Numbered from the stretch's first letter, positions 25,801 to 38,400 are shown. The stretch is 64,000 nt of DNA from Absidia repens (GCA_002105175.1 MCGE01000003.1:2278559-2342558); one strand, 5' to 3'. Numbers and translations: made by a program. Notes: generated by a model from the sequence alone, not told the origin.

Positions 25801-26426
25801 GGTCAAGCATTGTAAAAAAGTAACGTTCAGCTTCATTGGTATGAGTCAATACTTCATCAAGGACAGTTCCTTCCAAAGATACTATACAGAAAAAATCAAT
25901 TCAGTATCTAATATTATATGTATGAACTCATATAAATGCCCCTATATTTTATTTACCTGGATAAGAACTGACCGTGCCCAATTCAGTATCGCCACGGAAG
26001 AAGGTAGAAGAGATACGATCCATGATACCCCTAGAGAAAGAATCACGCCGTTCCTGTCGATAGTCATCAAAGTCAGTTGGTGCTGTGTTGTATCGCTTGG
26101 GTCGCCGGGGAGCGTCGTGAGCTTGACCAGGGTGGTAACGAGACAAACTACTGGCATTTTCCGAGTAAATAGACGCATTATTGCTTGTTTGTTGCTGAGG
26201 GGTATCTTGACGTTTTGCATTTTCTATTTGAGTCTGAATCGCTAGGTCATTTGTGCGTCGATACTATCAAGTAGAGATGAAAGTAAGTATTCAAGTGACG
26301 TTTTATTTTCCTAAGTAACCTCACCTTCTCAATAGCTGTGAGTCTTTTTTTCAAGCCTTTGTAATTGATGTAGGCCCGTCTCCATTCGGATACGCTTTCT
26401 GCTTCCAAATGCTTCGCAAACTTCAT
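22879..26426 (-). CDS. SYG1: SPX-EXS phosphate exporter, Syg1/XPR1 family
   Basis: Fifteen exons on the minus strand (26426-26325, 26263-25957, 25881-25768, 25692-25457, 25372-25301, 25225-25178, 25118-25020, 24936-24859, 24785-24510, 24443-24261, 24197-24059, 24002-23817, 23743-23595, 23523-23365, 23298-22879) give 855 residues with no frame conflict. The N-terminal SPX domain starts MKFAKHLEAESVSEWRRAYI and continues with NYKGLKKRL, LDQELGKISRFYN and a basic helix near residues 285-292 (FHKILKKFDK), which in this family binds inositol polyphosphates. A polar insert (~40-140) splits it. The C-terminal half is a multipass membrane region with the EXS domain (SPAVEAFWVLVSIINSSYTS, IWDIKMDWGLL, FRLENEHLNNCGNYRA). 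It exports phosphate and senses phosphate state in relatives. The tail is acidic and Ser-rich (EESDSEADDDDSD). Confidence 0.93.
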
Positions 26427-27944
26427 AAAAATATAAAACCAACCGAGACTATATAAAATAGAGAATGTGAGTGAATGTGAGTGAACCACTATATGCTTTC
26501 TTGAAACCATACTATCGGTTGAATAGTCAAACACCGGGTTAATAAATATAATACCTTCAAATTTGTAAAGCTATTTGTTTATGGTGAAGAATAATAATAT
26601 TGTTGGTAAATATAAAGTTTTCAAAGTGTCAATAGTGAAAAGAAAAAAGCGAAAAGAAAATTTTTCTTTTTTCAGAATACTGTTGTCCAACATTATATTT
26701 AAGCGCCGCCATCGTTGCCACCCAAATTAAGGGCAGTTCCCTTATTTCACCACGATGGTCGATTTTCCAACCTTACTGCCCACAAAATTACACCCCGCTC
26801 AGCACGATATGATATCATGATGAGCTATTTGACGATGTTTTTTCTTTTTGTGAATAATGAGCCCTTGAAAAAAAAAACATATATGGAAAATTTCTTTTCG
26901 ATGAAAGAGTTGGAACGGTAACACAATTAGAGTTTTCTGAAATATCAACACTAATGATATGAAGTCTCCCATAGTGCATCGTAGGTCGAGAATGAAATTG
27001 TTGATGAAATATAAATTTAATCCAAAAATAAACTACATTTCCTAAGTCTGGATAGCAGGTCCACTTAAAAAAAAAACAAAAAAAAAGGGACGAGCAATTT
27101 TATGCCCAACTTTGCTTTCTTTGATTTCCTATCATATCAATTCGCGCGCACGTTTTAATTGAAAATCTTGATCAGTTAGTTTCAAACACGATATCATAGG
27201 TCCAACTCACGAATGAATTTGATCGAGCGTCACAAAATAAAATGTCACATATGATAGTGAGACATTAGCCTGCAGTGTCGTCGATGTTACCATATTCTGA
27301 ATCAGACAAAGTGATGAAAAACAATACAGTTAGCCAGATAATCGTAAATATAATTAGACAATGAACTCAAAAACCCCCAATTAAGGAAATAATGAAAATA
27401 TTTTTTCATAAATACAGCGTGGATGGCCAGCACAAACTAAAACCATATCTATTTTTTATTTCTCCACCATTCTATAGATCTTAGTAGCTGACCACTTTTT
27501 AACTATGGTACTACTCAGCAAGAACGTAAAGTGAACCTTAATTGGTGCAATTAGTCATAGATGCGGTAGCAGGCAGTGAAAAATATTCTATACTGGTCGC
27601 AACACACACGGAATGATCTAGAGTCATTTATATGGCTGTACACGTAGTAATATTACTATTTTTGATTGTATACGATCTAACACTATCAACCATTAAGAGG
27701 AAAATAGACGTAGTGAGCGAACTAAACAGTTACATAGTCCTTGGTAGGACACCAAAAAAAAAAAAAAAAAAGCTACAACACTGGCATTGTTTTTCGTTCA
27801 ATGGGTCAGAGTATAATTAATAAAAAATGTATTTTACTGAAGCATATTGACAGATACCAAACTAAAGACAATGGGATCATTGTGACAGAGGATTTAATGA
27901 AAGGATCTATTAGAAGGGGCTTGAGGGAGACAGAAGTGAGATAT

Positions 27945-28475
27945 GAAGAATGACCAACACTAATCTAAAGGAACAAGTGTCATATAAGAGCTAATATAAT
28001 GTACAAGATATAAAAAATACTAAATGAACATTTGTTGTTGAATCATAGCAAAGGTCAACACTAATCAAAACAGGTGATGGTAGTAAAAAGGGATCTATTG
28101 AGCAAAGAGTGGGAAAGACTAATGGGACATTTTTCATTAAAACAGGTAAAAAAAGACATATTTTATTTAGATATAGGTACAGACTATGGACAAGCTATCA
28201 CTGAACTAAGCTAATGAAGGCTTCATAATGCCAGCGAATGGGGCCTTCAGATCCTAGATCCAAATGAAAGGGTTTCCCCATGCATTTGTAATCCCGGATC
28301 TGGAAACCCTTCTAAACTATTCCTGAAACTAATCTGAGATCACTATAACCTTATAGAAGTTGAATGGTTAAGAAAAAAGAAGACAGAAAAAATGAAACTG
28401 AAAAGAAAGACGGGGAGAGAGGGAAAAAAAAGTTGAAAGAAAATAGAAAATTCACGTGGACGGGATTTGAAATGT
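27945..28475 (-). repeat. Dispersed hairpin repeat, subfamily 1, copy C (inverted)
   Basis: Reading the minus strand: CCCGTCCACGTGAATTT, T-rich tract, CCATTCAACTTCTATAAGG, then the core with GAAGGGTTTCC, GGGATTACAAATGCATGGGG, AAACCCTTTCATTTGGATC, and a 3' part with AACACTAATC/AATAGATCCC and CATTATATTAGCTCT, which copy B shares. This copy has the best-preserved stem: AAGGGTTTCC pairs exactly with GGAAACCCTT. Confidence 0.75.
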
Positions 28476-28704
28476 CTGTTTTTTTATCTCTGGTGATTCG
28501 ATAAAAAATAAATGGTGTTTATTGTCGTCCTGAAAAGCCACCGAATACGCTTATACGTGAGAACGGCTGGATTTGAAATATAATACATATTTGTCTCCTT
28601 TTTGTATAATCCAGGACAATTATATAGGTCATGCAAATTCTCTACCCCGGCTCCTGCCAAGACCGAACACCTTCAAATCACTACTATCTTTTTCGTATAT
28701 GAAT

Positions 28705-28705
<1 letters not shown>

Positions 28706-28737
<32 letters not shown>
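28706..28737. repeat. 32-bp poly(A) tract
   Basis: An uninterrupted A run in the gene-free interval 250 bp beyond repeat copy C. It is one of several homopolymers above 30 bp in the window. Confidence 0.95.
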
Positions 28738-28738
<1 letters not shown>

Positions 28739-29979
28739 GTATGGCTCAAATGTAGTCTTTATAACCATATTTATGCTATCGAGCCATCGACTTTTTTTTT
28801 TAGTCCAGCAAAAAAATATTTATCCTTAGCATATCGTATGATGACTATAAAATGATACATTATAAGGTGCCTGCACTGTACATTGGATTTGAAAACCGGA
28901 AGTTGAAGAAATTTCTTGAATGGGTTGAGAAAATGACAGTGGCAGATGCATGAAAAAAAAAACCAGCGATGAGCGCATAAAAACATGATGATCAATGCGT
29001 ATAATACAAGAAAGTGCTTAGTTTACAACCCCATAAACATTCCTTTTTTTGATAACGCCTTAGCGTGGCAATGCCTTGACCCTTCAGCCAAAACCGACCA
29101 ACTTCAAATGCCTAAAACTTTTTTTAAACCTGCATCAACCACGTACCTTTGTTCCTCTTCATCTCTGTTAACATTTTGCGTGGTTGAAGATTTTATTGTC
29201 CGGAAAAACATTAGCGCTAACATTCACCGTGAGACTAAATACTTTTACGTTCTTGTTGAAATGTATCATGCTCTTTCATATGCTCGCAAAGCCGATGCGG
29301 TTTGTTTTCTGTCTCCTAAAGATATTAAAGCACGCCTCTGTTTACATATGTACTTCTCTATGTTTAAGACTATCTTATCAAAATTTACATGCCTTGTGAA
29401 CTCATAGCCCTCAACTGGCTCACTAACTGACATGATTAATCGCCATTCTTTATTGAAAAACGGTACATGAGCGTTCATGGATTTGGTCTACGACTAGCTT
29501 CTTACGATGTGATGGGAGAATTCCTGGTGCTTGCTCTGAAGGTGATTTTTATTAACGGCACTTATTGACGTTTTATATGATACCTTAATTTTTTTTTTTT
29601 TAACAAACGATCTACATTATACTGCCATATGGCTACTGCTTCGTTCTATATCCTATTATTATTATCACTCCATCTCAGTTACCTTTTTTTTATCCCATCA
29701 CTTCCTTCCGTTATTCACGATATCATGTTCCAACTATGTAGCGTTTCTAATTCTATCATTATATTCATTACATATTTCTATTTAATTTCCGCTGTAGTAA
29801 AGTTCTTGATTGGATATTGACTGAACCATTGGAGTTTTCCCCTGTCTTTCAGTGCTGGTCGTCGGAGGTATAAAATTGCATGTCACAACGGACGTACAGG
29901 TTTGAGAACAAAAAAAAAAAAAAAAAGTTTTTCCACTTTTTTTTTTCTGCTTATTATCTATCATTCTTTGTTATCTAAC

Positions 29980-32900
29980 ATGTCGTTGCCATTGGTCAGA
30001 CAGGCGACAACTGGTAACAGAAATGTACTTTTACGGCAATATACCAAAGCGAATTCACTTTCCTTACGTCAACGACTCGCCACAACCACATTGCCATTTG
30101 ATCGGCGCTGTGCTTCAACTCAGTTGACAAGATCGATCTCTTCAACACCTTCCGCTTTGTCTGCTGCCTCTGCCCTGGCTGAAACTCCTCATCACCCTTC
30201 TAAAGTATCTTATGATGGCAAACATATCATTTTACCTAATCCCTCACGACCTGCTTTCAAACAAGCTGCAAAGGTGCTACCCTCTGGTATCTCAGAACAG
30301 TTTGCTATCCTCAATGCCTGTATTCAGACTGGTGCAATGGATCGTGCTGAACGTATCATGAACGAACTCTATCGAAACCGTACTGAGGAAATGAAGATAT
30401 TTGTGGACGCTCAAATCTTTAATACCTTTTTGAATGGTTTTGTTCAAGGAAATAAGCCTCAAGCGAACGACTGTCTAGCCTGGTTCGATCGTATGGTGTC
30501 TTACGGTATTACTCCTGATGCGAATACATATGCTATATTGGTCAAGGGTTTTCTAAAGTAAGTTATGTTGGATTTGGGTTGACTGGAAATTGGTTTGATA
30601 CTCATAGTATTCAATCTAACTTTTGTTTTTTATATATCGCTATAGGATGGGAAGCTATCATACTGCTCGCATGTTATTACAAGATATGCGGAAAAACACA
30701 AATAATCAAATGATGGATGTGGTGAAATCTGATTTTTTGGCTCCCAATGAAGTGAAAGGCTTTCGTCAGGTAAAGGGATATTTATTCATGTTGTGATGGG
30801 ATGGTATTAATAGTGTTTTTTATTGCTTTAGCTCATTACTGAAAGTCAGAACAGTAATCAAGTCGAAGTGCAGGAACTATTACGGGAATTGGAATTGGCG
30901 GCTGACAATGTCCTAGGAAGCGAATCATCATCAACAGTAGCTGACAAGAATACCAGAACTTCTCCAGCTGTCATTGCACCCACTACGATCTACGAAAATA
31001 TTCCTGAAGCCAGACCTATGGATGCTATTGGTGTCAAGTTTTTACAAGAACAATTATCAGCTCTCCAAAACTCGGAAGAAGCTTTGAAAATGGATCCTTT
31101 TGACTTACAAATGGCATTGGAAAAACAAGGATATGAAGTGGCGTTACAACGACTGGTACATATGCGAGAGGCTAGCAAGGAACGTGGTGATACATTGAAT
31201 GCTCTTCATCTCTCTCCTCTCAAGAAGAATATGTGGGACTGGCATGAAAAGGTGATTCCATTGCTAAAGGAGGAAATCGAAAAATGTGTGAATATCAAGG
31301 GAAAGGATGTGGAACGTCGATCCTATGGTCCCTTTTTGACTCTCTTACCTGTGGAAAAGCTCTCTATTATCACCATTTTGGAACTTCTTCGACTACACAA
31401 CTCTTCTGGTATTGCGGATGGGATGAAAACAGCTCGTGCAGTGATTGATGTGGGAAAAGCGGTGGAAATGGAATACAATGCAACCTATATGAAGCGAAAC
31501 AACAAGGGTTTACGTGGTGGCTACAACATCCAAAACATGTCTGCGAACGGGAAGGAATTCAACATGGCGGTGCAAAAAGCCCTCAACAAGCAACAGGAAG
31601 ATGAAGCAGCAACAGAAGCATCTATTTCCATGGACAACAAAAATGACGGAGTACAATCATCTGATATTTGGAACCCTGTTTGGCCAAGCTCTATCCGTGC
31701 TAAGGTGGGCAGTGTATTGACCAGTCTTTTGATTGAATCGGCCAAAATTCCTGTACCAAGTTACAATCCAGATACGGGCGAAAAAATCACTGAACATATC
31801 CCTGCGTTTTTCCACACCTATCAATATGTCCGGGGTAAACGTGTAGGAATCATCAAGTTTTCGGATCAACTTACTCAACTTGTATCCAAGGAACCATTGC
31901 GCGACACACTTCACCCTCGTCTGATGCCTATGATAGTTCACCCTCGACCCTGGCTACACTACAACGATGGTGGTTACTTGACTGCCAAATCAATTTGCAT
32001 GCGAATCAAGGACTCTCCTGAACAACAGATTTATCTACACAAGGCTTCGGAAAACGCGAAAATCGACCATGTGCTCAAGGGATTGGATGTTTTGGGCTCT
32101 ACGAAATGGCGTGTCAACAAGAATGTCTTTGATGTGGTCTTGGAAGCTTGGAACTCTGGTGAGGCTGTGGCTGATATACCCCCTGCGATCACTGAAGCTA
32201 TACGATTACCTGAAAAACCTTCGGATTACGATACTGATCCAAAAGCCAAATTCCATTGGGTGAATAAAGTCAAGGAAATTCAAAATATGGAAAAGAATTA
32301 TCATAGTTTACGATGTGATGTCAATTATAAAGTCGAAACAGCTCGCGCGGTAAGAAATGCATATGGCATGATATGTTTTTTTTTGTGATACTCATTCCCT
32401 TCTTTCGCCTTCTACAGTTTTTGAACTTACCGATGTATTTCCCTCACAACATGGATTTCCGTGGTCGGGCCTACCCTATACCCCCTACTCTAAATCATCT
32501 TGGTAACGATTTGTGTCGTGGTCTTCTTTGTTTTGATGAAGCAAAACCATTAGGTGAATCTGGTTGGCGATGGCTTAAAATCCACATGGCCAATTTGTAT
32601 GGTTATGATAAGTAAGTAAAATTAGAATATATGGTGAAACCAAAATAAACAATTGACGAGCTGACAATACTTTTTTTTTTAAAAAATATTAGGCATTCTT
32701 TCACAGAACGCGAAAGATTTACAGTGGAAAACATGGACAATATATTGGACTCTGTTGACAATCCTATGACTGTAAGTAGTAACGGACAAGAGTTATTGAA
32801 AAAAAGATAATTGAACCAAGTATTGTTATATTTGTAACTGTAGGGTCAGAAATGGTGGTTACAAGCAGAAGCACCATGGCAATGTCTTTCTGCCTGTTAT

Positions 32901-34301
32901 GAAGTGGCAGCAGCTGTCAGAAGTGGTAATCCCCTTGAATTTGAATCACGGCTACCGGTGCATCAAGACGGAACATGCAATGGGTTACAACATTATGCAG
33001 CCTTGGGTGGTGATATGGCAGGTGCTCGTGCCGTGAACTTGGCTCCTGGTGATCGACCCGCCGATGTATATACTGGTGTGGCGGATTTGGTGAACAAACT
33101 TGTCGAACAGGAAGCGGAAGAAGGAAACGAAGACGCCATACTTTTGAAGGGCAAGATCAGTCGCAAGGTGGTGAAACAAACAGTGATGACCAATGTATAT
33201 GGGGTGACGTTTATTGGTGCACGGGCTCAAATTGAAAACCGACTCAAAGAACGTGGTGATATCCCTCAAGAACGTGTCTACTCATTGGCTAGCTACTTGG
33301 CAAAGAAGGTGTTCTCCTCATTGGGTGAAATGTTTAATGGTGCTCAAAATATTCAGGACTGGCTTACGGATTCAGCACGACGTATTGCTCGAAGTGTACC
33401 TAAGGATACTTTGCAAGAAACAGGTATTCTGCCATTTGACTCCCCTGAACAAGAACAACGGTTTCTGGCCAGAGTGGAAAATGAAAAGATGAAATCAAGG
33501 AAAAACGGCAAAAAAGTAACAAAGACCTTCTCAGCACGCAATCCATCAGCAAATCAAATGACATCAGTGATCTGGACAACGCCTCTTGGACTTCCTATTG
33601 TACAGCCTTATCGACGCACGGGGAAAAAACAAGTCACCACATTACTGCAAACTGTGTTTATTGAAGATCCTGACTTATCACGACCTGTTAATGCAATGAA
33701 ACAAAGCACAGCCTTCCCACCAAACTTCATTCACTCTCTGGATGCAACTCATATGCTCATGTCTGCCGTGGCGTGCTATGAAAAGGGTTTGACATTTGCT
33801 TCAGTACACGACAGTTATTGGACTCATGCCTGCTGTGTCGACGATATGAACGAAGTGATTCGCGATCAATTCATTGAACTCCACTCACAACCCATTATGG
33901 AAAATCTACATGCTGAATTCATGGAACGATACAAGGATTACCGACTACCCAACAGTGAAGAAGTAGATCAGACTGACAAGGCGGTAACAAAAACCAAAAA
34001 GCGAGCATCATCATCGAAGTCAGCAAAATCAGCAGCAACAGCAGCATCTCCAGTATCAGCCGAGAACGAAGCTCTTTTTGGATTAGCAGATATGCAATTG
34101 GACGAAGAAAATGGGGACGAAGATGATGATGATTTAGATTTGGATCTCGTGAACAACGACGTAAAGGCTGATGAAGACGACAAGACAAGCTCATCAAAGA
34201 AATACCGCTACAACTGGGTCGAATTAGCGTTTGCTCCATTACCGAAAAAGGGCGAATTTGATATCAACCAAGTCAAGGATTCCGATTACTTTTTCCATTA
34301 G
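29980..34301 (+). CDS. RPO41: Mitochondrial DNA-directed RNA polymerase (T7-like)
   Basis: Single-subunit polymerase that transcribes mitochondrial DNA. Six exons (29980-30557, 30646-30769, 30832-32349, 32418-32611, 32693-32771, 32844-34301) sum to 1316 residues. The N-terminus is basic and Ser/Thr-rich (targeting peptide), followed by a PPR-like helical region (~110-215, [37 protein letters not shown]). The catalytic part has all T7-type motifs: [18 protein letters not shown], motif [17 protein letters not shown] with D873, motif [17 protein letters not shown] with K942 and Y950, and motif [12 protein letters not shown] with H1153 and D1154. Near the C-terminus an extra low-complexity block of about 95 residues (Lys/Ser/Ala-rich, then a run of Asp/Glu/Leu) sits before the conserved end [14 protein letters not shown]. 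The start ATG was chosen because the longer frame upstream is only poly-Lys/Phe from homopolymers. Confidence 0.96.
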
Positions 34302-35426
34302 AATAACTTCCTCTCTCTATCCCCTCCTCATTATTTAGATTTACAATTGTCATGATACGCCATTCCTCTATATATTTACTCTTTGTCTTTTTTTTTTCTT
34401 TTATTGTAAACATTCACCCACACGCATTTGTACTTGATTATTTTTTCACCCTTATCATCACATATAGACTTCATTTATTTTATTATTAGTTATTAAATAA
34501 ATTACTGTTCATCATATATCTTTATTTTTACTCATTTGATTGTCTTTTGCTATACAATATGGTCATGTTCGTTTGGGGGGTATTTTATCAAAAAGGGATG
34601 TGCAATTGATCTTTTCTTTAAAGAAATACGGAGCGTCTATTATTTTCTGCTGTGTGAATAATGCCCTGTGTCTTCACTTACTAAACTGTCAATGATTAAA
34701 CTTTGACACTCCTAATGATAGGACCCTTGATATGTCCTTGGTACTATTTGATGAATATTTGGACCTATTTTTATACAGTCTGCATACAGTATACACTATG
34801 AAAAATCATGTTCCTCGTCTATATCATTCAAACAACTCGCGATTTCTAGACAAGTCATGTCAAAGTTGGAATTCGTATGTACGTATTGCAGTAAAACTTT
34901 ATCGTTTTATTAGACATTTATAAATTACACTATGTACATCTGATATATATATATATATATATAATATTCATACAGGGTATATACAGTAATATGCTTTTTG
35001 ATTAAATAGGTGCTTTTTTTTTATTGTTTCTAGTTGGTGTTACCAAAAGTAAATGACCATGGTCTAGTACTGTACAGTACAGTGATTGTTACCGAAAATG
35101 GATGACATGTTCTTCTTGAAGTGGTAACAATAAGGCCATTATAAGTTACACAAAGCAGCAATTAGGTGCTGTTTGCTAAATATATCAAAACGGGGCAAGT
35201 AGGAGATTGAATTTTACTCAATATATTCATCAAGGGGTCTGGGTCTCCTATCTTTTGTCCACCGTTTTTCTCTCCTCTTCCACTTTTTTTTTGTTTGTTT
35301 TTAACTACTGTTTAGAAACGAAGAACTATACGCAGCTGGTTTGCTATTTGTTTTTCTACTCTTCATATTCTATCATCCAATTTACATCTTTCTTGCATAT
35401 TTCTCATTCATTATCAAAACGGCGTC
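34302..35426. other. 1.1 kb gene-free interval
   Basis: 3' flank of RPO41, an (AT)n run near 34941-34961, a palindromic TACTGTACAGTACAGT stretch near 35070-35085, and the promoter of the next gene with T-rich sequence at 35284-35300. No gene supported. Confidence 0.55.
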
Positions 35427-36944
35427 ATGCTTACATTCCAAAAAATTGTAAGTTTATCCCAATAATATACATATCATGTTGTTGTTTTTTTTAATTAAAC
35501 AAATTATACTGTCTAGGTCGATAGAGTAACGGAAACCAAGTGGTCGAAACTATATATCTCGGTGGCAGTACTACAATGTATTTTCATTGTGGTCATTCAA
35601 CTGATCATCTGTTCACAAAATACACTACAAGCCAGTATGCTACCACGTCCTAGTTCAAATAGCGCCTTGACATACAGCACCGACTCGACTCATATTTCGG
35701 AACTAGCGGCCGATCGCCTAGGAAGAATCAAATGGGAAACATCGCATTTGTTGGATTTCAGGTAAGGGACCATACTACCCACCAAAGCGAAATTACTGTA
35801 TTGATTGATCAACCATATTCTGTTTATATTTTCAACTCAGGTCTGGTTTGTTGGGATGGTGTTTGACGCAGTAAGTGAATGACGATAAAAGATGAGATTA
35901 GCTGATCACGTTAATTGAAGGTTGTCTTTTTTTTTTTTTTTCATGATAGACGGTCTACCAAAACACCGCTGAAATCCTGGCGCTCTCTATTCTGAATGTA
36001 ATATGTGCCATCTTGGGCGCGTTGGAGATTGTGGATGGCAACAAATGGCTAGCAAGATTGAAAACCACCAAATATTCCACAGACCCGCTGGCCCTGGCCG
36101 AAAAATTGGAAATTGCACTCTCCGTTGTTATCATGGCTTTTGCATGTGCTCTTGCTTATCTTAGCTATCAGATGTCTCGTCAGTTTGGTTGGAACATATA
36201 CAAAAAAATCGGTGCCGATGTTCAGGTACAAAGTAAGTAGAGAAGATATGATTCGTCGTCATGCAAAAAGTAACGAAACTCACTCTATTTTTCCTTTTTC
36301 GTTCTGTAGGAATGTATCGAACTTTCCAATTTTTCGTTTTATCACTCAAAATCAATATTTTTACGGGGTTCCTTGTGTCTATCTTTTATCTGATCCAATT
36401 TGCATTAAAACAAGGTATCACATGGGAAAGCGGAATCCAGCTTGTGGTGACCATTCTCATGTTGCCAATGCTTTATTTTGCCCGAACAGCTGTAAGTTTA
36501 ATTTGTTTGTGAATTTATGTAATGTGAAACTAATAGACATTATTTATTTGACCTTTCAGGGAAGCACTGAAAGTACTGGGCGTATGATTACATTTATTAC
36601 TTTCCAATGTATTGTCATTGTACACTACGCACTCATTCTAAAACAGACTTTTGAACCTGATAACTTTTGGTATACGTGGATTGTATTAGGTAAGTGTAAT
36701 AAATAGTGAAATTTTTTATAGCCAAAGGAAAAGTATTATTCTAATTCTAAGATGTCTATTCATAGTATTCGTTGGGGTTGCTACTGATCTTATCACCATG
36801 GGATTGGGGGTCGTCTGCATAAGCAATTTTGGCAAAGGATTGAAACCGTTTGTCCAACGTGGAAGCAACAAGACAAAATTACAAGATTTGGAAATGAATG
36901 ACAAGACCAAGGCTAGACAAAGTTGGCGCATTGACGATGATTAA
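35427..36944 (+). CDS. Multipass membrane protein, UPF0658-like, with an apparent 1-nt frameshift
   Basis: Seven exons (35427-35447, 35517-35761, 35841-35870, 35950-36232, 36310-36491, 36560-36689, 36766-36944) code about 356 residues. At least six hydrophobic segments are visible, for example SVAVLQCIFIVVIQLIIC, AEILALSILNVICAILGAL, ALSVVIMAFACALAYLSY and VFVGVATDLITMGLGVV. The tail is polar and basic/acidic. The pattern, and motifs such as DATVYQNTAEI, remind me of fungal UPF0658 Golgi membrane proteins; this is recognition by eye only. Exons 3-7 are in phase with each other, but exon 2 as written ends one base out of phase. Reading its last ~24 bases in the next frame gives a smooth join (NIAFVGFQ to VWFVGMVFDA), so one A seems missing from the GGGAAAC at 35734-35740. 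That is either a sequence error in a homopolymer or a real lesion. Confidence 0.7.
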
Positions 36945-37301
36945 TTAGATAGCTATATTTTATGTCTCCCCCATTTAGTCTACTGTCATTGATTTCATCT
37001 ATCCCCTTTCCCCCCCAACACTTGTTTTTTATTTTTCTATATTCCCAACTTTCCCACCCATTTTATTCACATATTGTATCTATTTAAACTGAATAATAAA
37101 AAAACTACTCTTGTCATATCATTGATGGAAAACTCCCTTTTGATTGATTTTTCGCTCAGTGTGGAGTGTGGAATATCATGCTGTAAGTTTTTTTCTCAAG
37201 CCTGCGGTGATTGAAAATACAAACCATATTAAATATTCCAACCCCACTCTTTTTTTTTTTTTTTTCACCTTTTTTATATACCTTTTAATCACAAAAACAT
37301 A
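36945..37301. other. Short spacer
   Basis: 3' end of the membrane-protein gene with an AATAATAAAA signal near 37091-37100, then a T tract (37250-37265) in the leader of the hydratase gene. Nothing else seen. Confidence 0.55.
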
Positions 37302-38400
37302 ATGTCCTCACCTCAGTTACCTAAAGTAAACACTCTCTTGTTGTCGATTCCAGAACCTCATGTCCTTTTGATTACCATCAACCGCCCCAAAAACTTCAAC
37401 TCCTTGAATCCTGAAGCCAACTGGGAAATGCATCGCGTAGTGGACTGGGCGGAAGCTGAAGATAGTATTTGGTGTATTATTGTAGGTTACCATCAAAGCA
37501 TGAATGACCAACTGCTATTTTCCAGTACTTGAATTAATATATATATATATATGTATTTTTTTTTATTAATGATAGATTACTGGTCAAGGGGATAAGGCAT
37601 ACTGTGCCGGTTTTGATTTAGTAACAGGACATCACCAGCGCGCAGAAAACAAGGCAAAGAATTCAGTTGGTGGGGAATCACCTTCATCAGGCTTTGGTGG
37701 CATCAGCAATCGCAATCAAGCGCGTAAACCAGTGATTAGTGCTGTTAATGGATATAGTCTTGGGGGAGGCACAGAAATGTGTTTGGCTTCTGATATTGTG
37801 GTGGCCACTCAGCGCTCCAAGTTTGGATTACCCGAAGGTAATAAAGGATAGGAACAGGAACACGGCATGATGCTAATTATTGACATTTTGCTTTATCTGT
37901 ATCATATATAGTAAAGCAAGGATTAACTGCTGCTTCTGGAGGATTGGCACGAATTGTAAGATCACTTCCATATCAAGTGGCTGCAGAATTGGTATTGACT
38001 GGTCGATTCTTTGATGCCCAAGAAGCTTATTCTTACGGATTAGTGAACAAGGTGATTCCTAACGATGCTAATGTGGTGGAAGCAGCCCTTGAATATGCCA
38101 GAACTATTACCAAAAAGTACGTACCCAACAATGTTTATATTATAAGTTTAACACTCGGTACTCAATTTATTATTATTTAGTTCACCGGACGCCGTCATGC
38201 TTACAAAACAAGGATTGTTACTGGCTTTGGAACGGGATTCAGTCACAAAAGCGACAAAAGAATGGTTGGACTCGGATGAAGCTACTGTCTGGAGGAACGG
38301 GGAAAACTTGACTATTGGATTACGTGCCTTTGCTACCAAGCAAAAACCGCAATATCAAAACCCAGCGCCGATTATCAAGAAACATGGTAGTAAGCTTTAG
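37302..38400 (+). CDS. Enoyl-CoA hydratase/isomerase family protein, peroxisomal
   Basis: Crotonase-fold enzyme acting on acyl-CoA thioesters, probably in fatty-acid beta-oxidation. Exons 37302-37481, 37576-37837, 37912-38116 and 38181-38400 give 288 residues. The fold's markers are present: ITINRPKNFNSLN near the N-terminus, the oxyanion-hole segment KAYCAGFDL (~67-75), NGYSLGGGTEMCLASDIVVA and GLPEVKQGL. The two glutamates used by true hydratases are both there (E126 in GGGTE and E147 in LPEV). The last three residues are Ser-Lys-Leu, a canonical type 1 peroxisomal targeting signal, and there is no N-terminal presequence. Substrate chain length and hydratase versus isomerase activity cannot be told from the sequence. 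Confidence 0.92.

Larger units (their letters stand above)
26427..29979. other. 3.5 kb gene-free interval
   Basis: It holds repeat copy C (27945-28475), several A tracts including a 32-bp one (28706-28737), and AT-rich filler. The open frame 28985-29407 (+, 140 codons) has a fairly normal residue mix but no family I know. A stretch near 28640-28690 resembles its segment near 29060-29110 at a modest level, so both could be decayed copies of one sequence. I do not call a gene. The last 60 bp before 29980 are the leader of the RNA polymerase gene. Confidence 0.5.

Noticed and set aside
28985..29407. 140-codon frame (+) in the 3.5-kb gene-free interval
   Set aside because: Plausible composition but no recognisable domain; kept only as a weak finding about a duplicated relic.
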